The notes below the pieces were generated by a model. The model did not search any database. It was not told the DNA's origin and saw only the letters and a list, made by a program, of their open reading frames with translations. From positions 1 through 20,075 of the forward strand of contig JBCDFC010000073.1 of assembly GCA_039178805.1 (NCBI GenBank): 20,075 nt of DNA. The letters are read 5' to 3'. The position numbers and the translations under genes are program-made. The first letter of the stretch is position 1. Every line of letters begins with the position of its first letter. The DNA is from Thermohalobaculum sp039178805 (GTDB taxonomy: Bacteria > Pseudomonadota > Alphaproteobacteria > Rhodobacterales > Rhodobacteraceae). Shown here in pieces: positions 18,256-20,075 of the stretch.

Positions 18256-19104
18256 ATGTCGAGGGTTCTCGCCTGTATCGACGGCTCGGTCTATGCGGAC
18301 AGCGTGGCCGACCATGCTGCCTGGGCGGCTCAACGGCTCGGTCTTGGGGTTGAGCTCCTGCAGGTGCTCGGCCGTCGCGAGGCGAGTTCGAGCGACCGGT
18401 CCGGACGGATCGTGGCCGGGGCGCGGCGGCGATTGTTGCAGGAGCTCGTGACCCTCGATGCGGAGCGCGCGAAGCTTATCCAGAAAGAAGCGCGCCTCGG
18501 TCTCGACGAGGCGAAGAGCAGGCTGGTGGCGGCGGGATGCGACGATGTCGTGATCTCGCTGCGCAATGGCGATCTGATGGAGACGCTGGCCGAGCATGAG
18601 CGCGATGCGGCCATGGTTGTGGTCGGCAAGCGTGGTGAGGCCGCGGATTTCGCGACACTCCATCTGGGATCGAACCTCGAACGGATCGTTCGTGCCTCCC
18701 ATCGACCCGTACTGGTCACGTCGCGCGCTTTTCAGCCGATCTCCTCGGTGCTGATCGGGTTCGATGACGGCCCAAGTGCGCGCAAAGCCGTGAGCGAAGT
18801 CGCGCGCTCAAAGCTCTATCGAGGACTGCGCGTGCTGCTCGTGACCGTCGCTGAACCCGGATCGCGGGCGCAAGCTGCCCTGGACCGCGCTGTCGACGAG
18901 ATCGGGAAGGCCGGCCTCGAAGTCGACGGCAGGATGGCGGCAGGCAAGCCCGAGGAGGTGATCAGCCAGATGGTGGAAACGGAGGGCGTCGAGATGCTGA
19001 TGATCGGCGCTTACGGCCACTCCCGACTTCGCACATTGATGATCGGGAGCACGACGTCTGCCCTTATGCGCTCCTGCAAGGTTCCGGTCGCGATTTACCG
19101 ATAG
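18256..19104 (+). CDS. Tandem-domain universal stress protein (UspA family)
   Basis: The 282-residue cytoplasmic protein has two UspA domains, about 2-145 and 150-282. The C-terminal domain has the ATP-binding signature GAYGHSRLRTLMIGST, matching G-2x-G-9x-G(S/T); the N-terminal domain has GKRGEAADFATLHLGSN, with ten instead of nine residues before the last glycine. ATP-type Usp proteins often regulate stress survival or a partner protein. GAGGAG (18244-18249) includes the SulP TGA stop; it is too close to the ATG at 18250 but six bases from the ATG at 18256, which is therefore chosen. The gene is thus tightly coupled to the transporter, and a regulatory role on it is a reasonable inference. 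Confidence 0.92.
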   Translation: MSRVLACIDGSVYADSVADHAAWAAQRLGLGVELLQVLGRREASSSDRSGRIVAGARRRLLQELVTLDAERAKLIQKEARLGLDEAKSRLVAAGCDDVVISLRNGDLMETLAEHERDAAMVVVGKRGEAADFATLHLGSNLERIVRASHRPVLVTSRAFQPISSVLIGFDDGPSARKAVSEVARSKLYRGLRVLLVTVAEPGSRAQAALDRAVDEIGKAGLEVDGRMAAGKPEEVISQMVETEGVEMLMIGAYGHSRLRTLMIGSTTSALMRSCKVPVAIYR

Positions 19105-19323
19105 CGCTTGTGGCGGCGTTGCGGTTTGCACGCGGCCTTTCACCGCTTCCAACGACGCGCATTCGGCGACGCCGTCAGAAGGGCGCCCGATGGGCCAAGC
19201 TCGATTGGGTGGGGTCGCCATGTGCGGGAGCGTTTCCTCAGCGCAGGGACCTCAACACTGCTTGCGCGATGCGGATCGCTGCGCCTACGGTTCGCCTCAA
19301 TCAACAACTCCAGGGAGAAGACG

Positions 19324-20075
19324 ATGAGGTCAACGGCATCCGCATGTGCGCTCATCGCGGCGATGGTCACGGCCGACGCCGCCGCTGCAGCGACCGAGGT
19401 TCAGTTCTGGCACGCCTTCACCGGGCGGCTGGGCGAGCTTGTGGCTGAGCAGGTCGACACGTTCAACGCCTCGCAGTCGGACTACAAGATCGTGGCAAGC
19501 CACAAAGGCAATTACTCCGAGACGCTGAATGCCGGCATCGCGGCCTTCCGCGCGGGCGAGCAGCCGCATATCCTGATGGTGTTCGAGGTCGGCACTGCGA
19601 CGATGATGGCCGCCGAAGGGGCGATCAAACCGATCTACGAGGTGATGGCCGACGCAGGGGCCGATTTCGATCAGTCGAAATACATCGGCTCCGTCAAGGG
19701 CTATTACACCTCGCCCGACGGCAACATGCTCTCGCTGCCGTACAACTCGTCGACCCCAGTGCTCTGGGTGAACCGGGACAAGCTTTCGGAGGCGGGCATC
19801 GACCCGGACACGGATCTCTCGACCTGGGAAAATGTTGGCAAGGTGCTCGATGATCTGAAGGCCGCGGGCGTCGAATGTCCGCTGACCACCGCCTGGCAGA
19901 GTTGGGTTCATCTCGAGAACTTCTCCGCCTATCACAACGTGCCTTTCGCGACGCAGGACAATGGCTTCGCGGGTGCCGATACCGAGCTTGCGCTGAACGG
20001 CCCGGCGCAGGTCGCGCATATCTCGGCCATGGGTGAGTGGGCGCAGGACGGCAAGTTCATCTATGCCGGCCGCCG
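19324..20075 (+). CDS. ugpB: sn-Glycerol-3-phosphate ABC transporter substrate-binding protein, partial (5' part)
   Basis: The first 250 codons of a periplasmic solute-binding protein; the window ends inside the gene (the family is about 430-440 residues). There is a signal peptide of about 20-23 residues with an Ala-rich cleavage region (TADAAAAA|TEV). The mature part has the UgpB landmarks: FWHAFTG (28-34), YKIVASHKGNYSETL (54-68), AGIAAFRAGEQPHI and FEVGTATMM (87-95), then LPYNSSTPVLWVN and WVHLENFSAYHNVPFAT. UgpB delivers glycerol-3-phosphate or its diesters to UgpAEC, so ugpA, ugpE and ugpC are expected to the right. GGGAGA (19313-19318) supports the start. The 219 bases after the usp gene have no clear terminator or promoter. 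Confidence 0.95.
   Translation, partial: MRSTASACALIAAMVTADAAAAATEVQFWHAFTGRLGELVAEQVDTFNASQSDYKIVASHKGNYSETLNAGIAAFRAGEQPHILMVFEVGTATMMAAEGAIKPIYEVMADAGADFDQSKYIGSVKGYYTSPDGNMLSLPYNSSTPVLWVNRDKLSEAGIDPDTDLSTWENVGKVLDDLKAAGVECPLTTAWQSWVHLENFSAYHNVPFATQDNGFAGADTELALNGPAQVAHISAMGEWAQDGKFIYAGR

Overview
The window is a piece of a GC-rich alphaproteobacterial chromosome, and by eye a Rhodobacterales/Rhodobacteraceae-like one. The indicators are high GC at third codon positions, an NDUFA9-like complex I-associated reductase, gltD placed ahead of gltB, the gst-queG-SDR cluster, and homologs that look like those of marine Rhodobacteraceae. This taxonomic placement is inference; no database was searched.

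Layout. Positions 1-174 hold an open minus-strand frame cut by the window edge, possibly a gene remnant. asd (236-1261, +) follows a hairpin leader and ends in a strong stem-loop, then tRNA-Thr(CGT). Positions 1427-2400 are a decayed mobile-element patch: the C-terminal part of a large serine recombinase without its catalytic domain, whose frame runs through the antisense strand of tRNA-Leu(CAG, -). After a mostly empty stretch comes an NDUFA9-like NAD(P)-binding protein (2999-3976, +). It converges on a minus-strand pair: uppP and a small YeaQ/YmgE-type membrane protein. An AT-rich divergent region separates uppP from gltD (5463-6896, +) and gltB (7090-11628, +), the two subunits of NADPH-dependent glutamate synthase, with a structured leader in front of gltB.

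Next come mtgA (11771-12796, +), which has an unusually long basic N-terminal tail, and then, convergent to it and sharing a hairpin terminator, a 28-residue single-pass membrane protein on the minus strand (12844-12930). This small gene has its own canonical promoter and ribosome binding site and is the most interesting unlisted gene here. A glutathione S-transferase-family gene, queG and an ATGA-coupled SDR gene follow. Positions 16024-16539 are abutting remnants of an IS5-family and an IS3-family element. The window closes with a SulP anion transporter and a tandem universal stress protein in one operon, then the start of ugpB, the glycerol-3-phosphate ABC transporter binding protein.

Functionally the window is mostly housekeeping: aspartate-family amino acid synthesis (asd), ammonia assimilation (gltBD), cell-wall lipid recycling and glycan polymerisation (uppP, mtgA), tRNA modification (queG) and transport (sulP, ugpB). 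I found no CRISPR array, prophage, defence island or secretion system. Points worth following up are the microprotein, the gltB leader, the recombinase/tRNA-Leu overlap with a terminator inside coding sequence, the MtgA tail and the IS junction.
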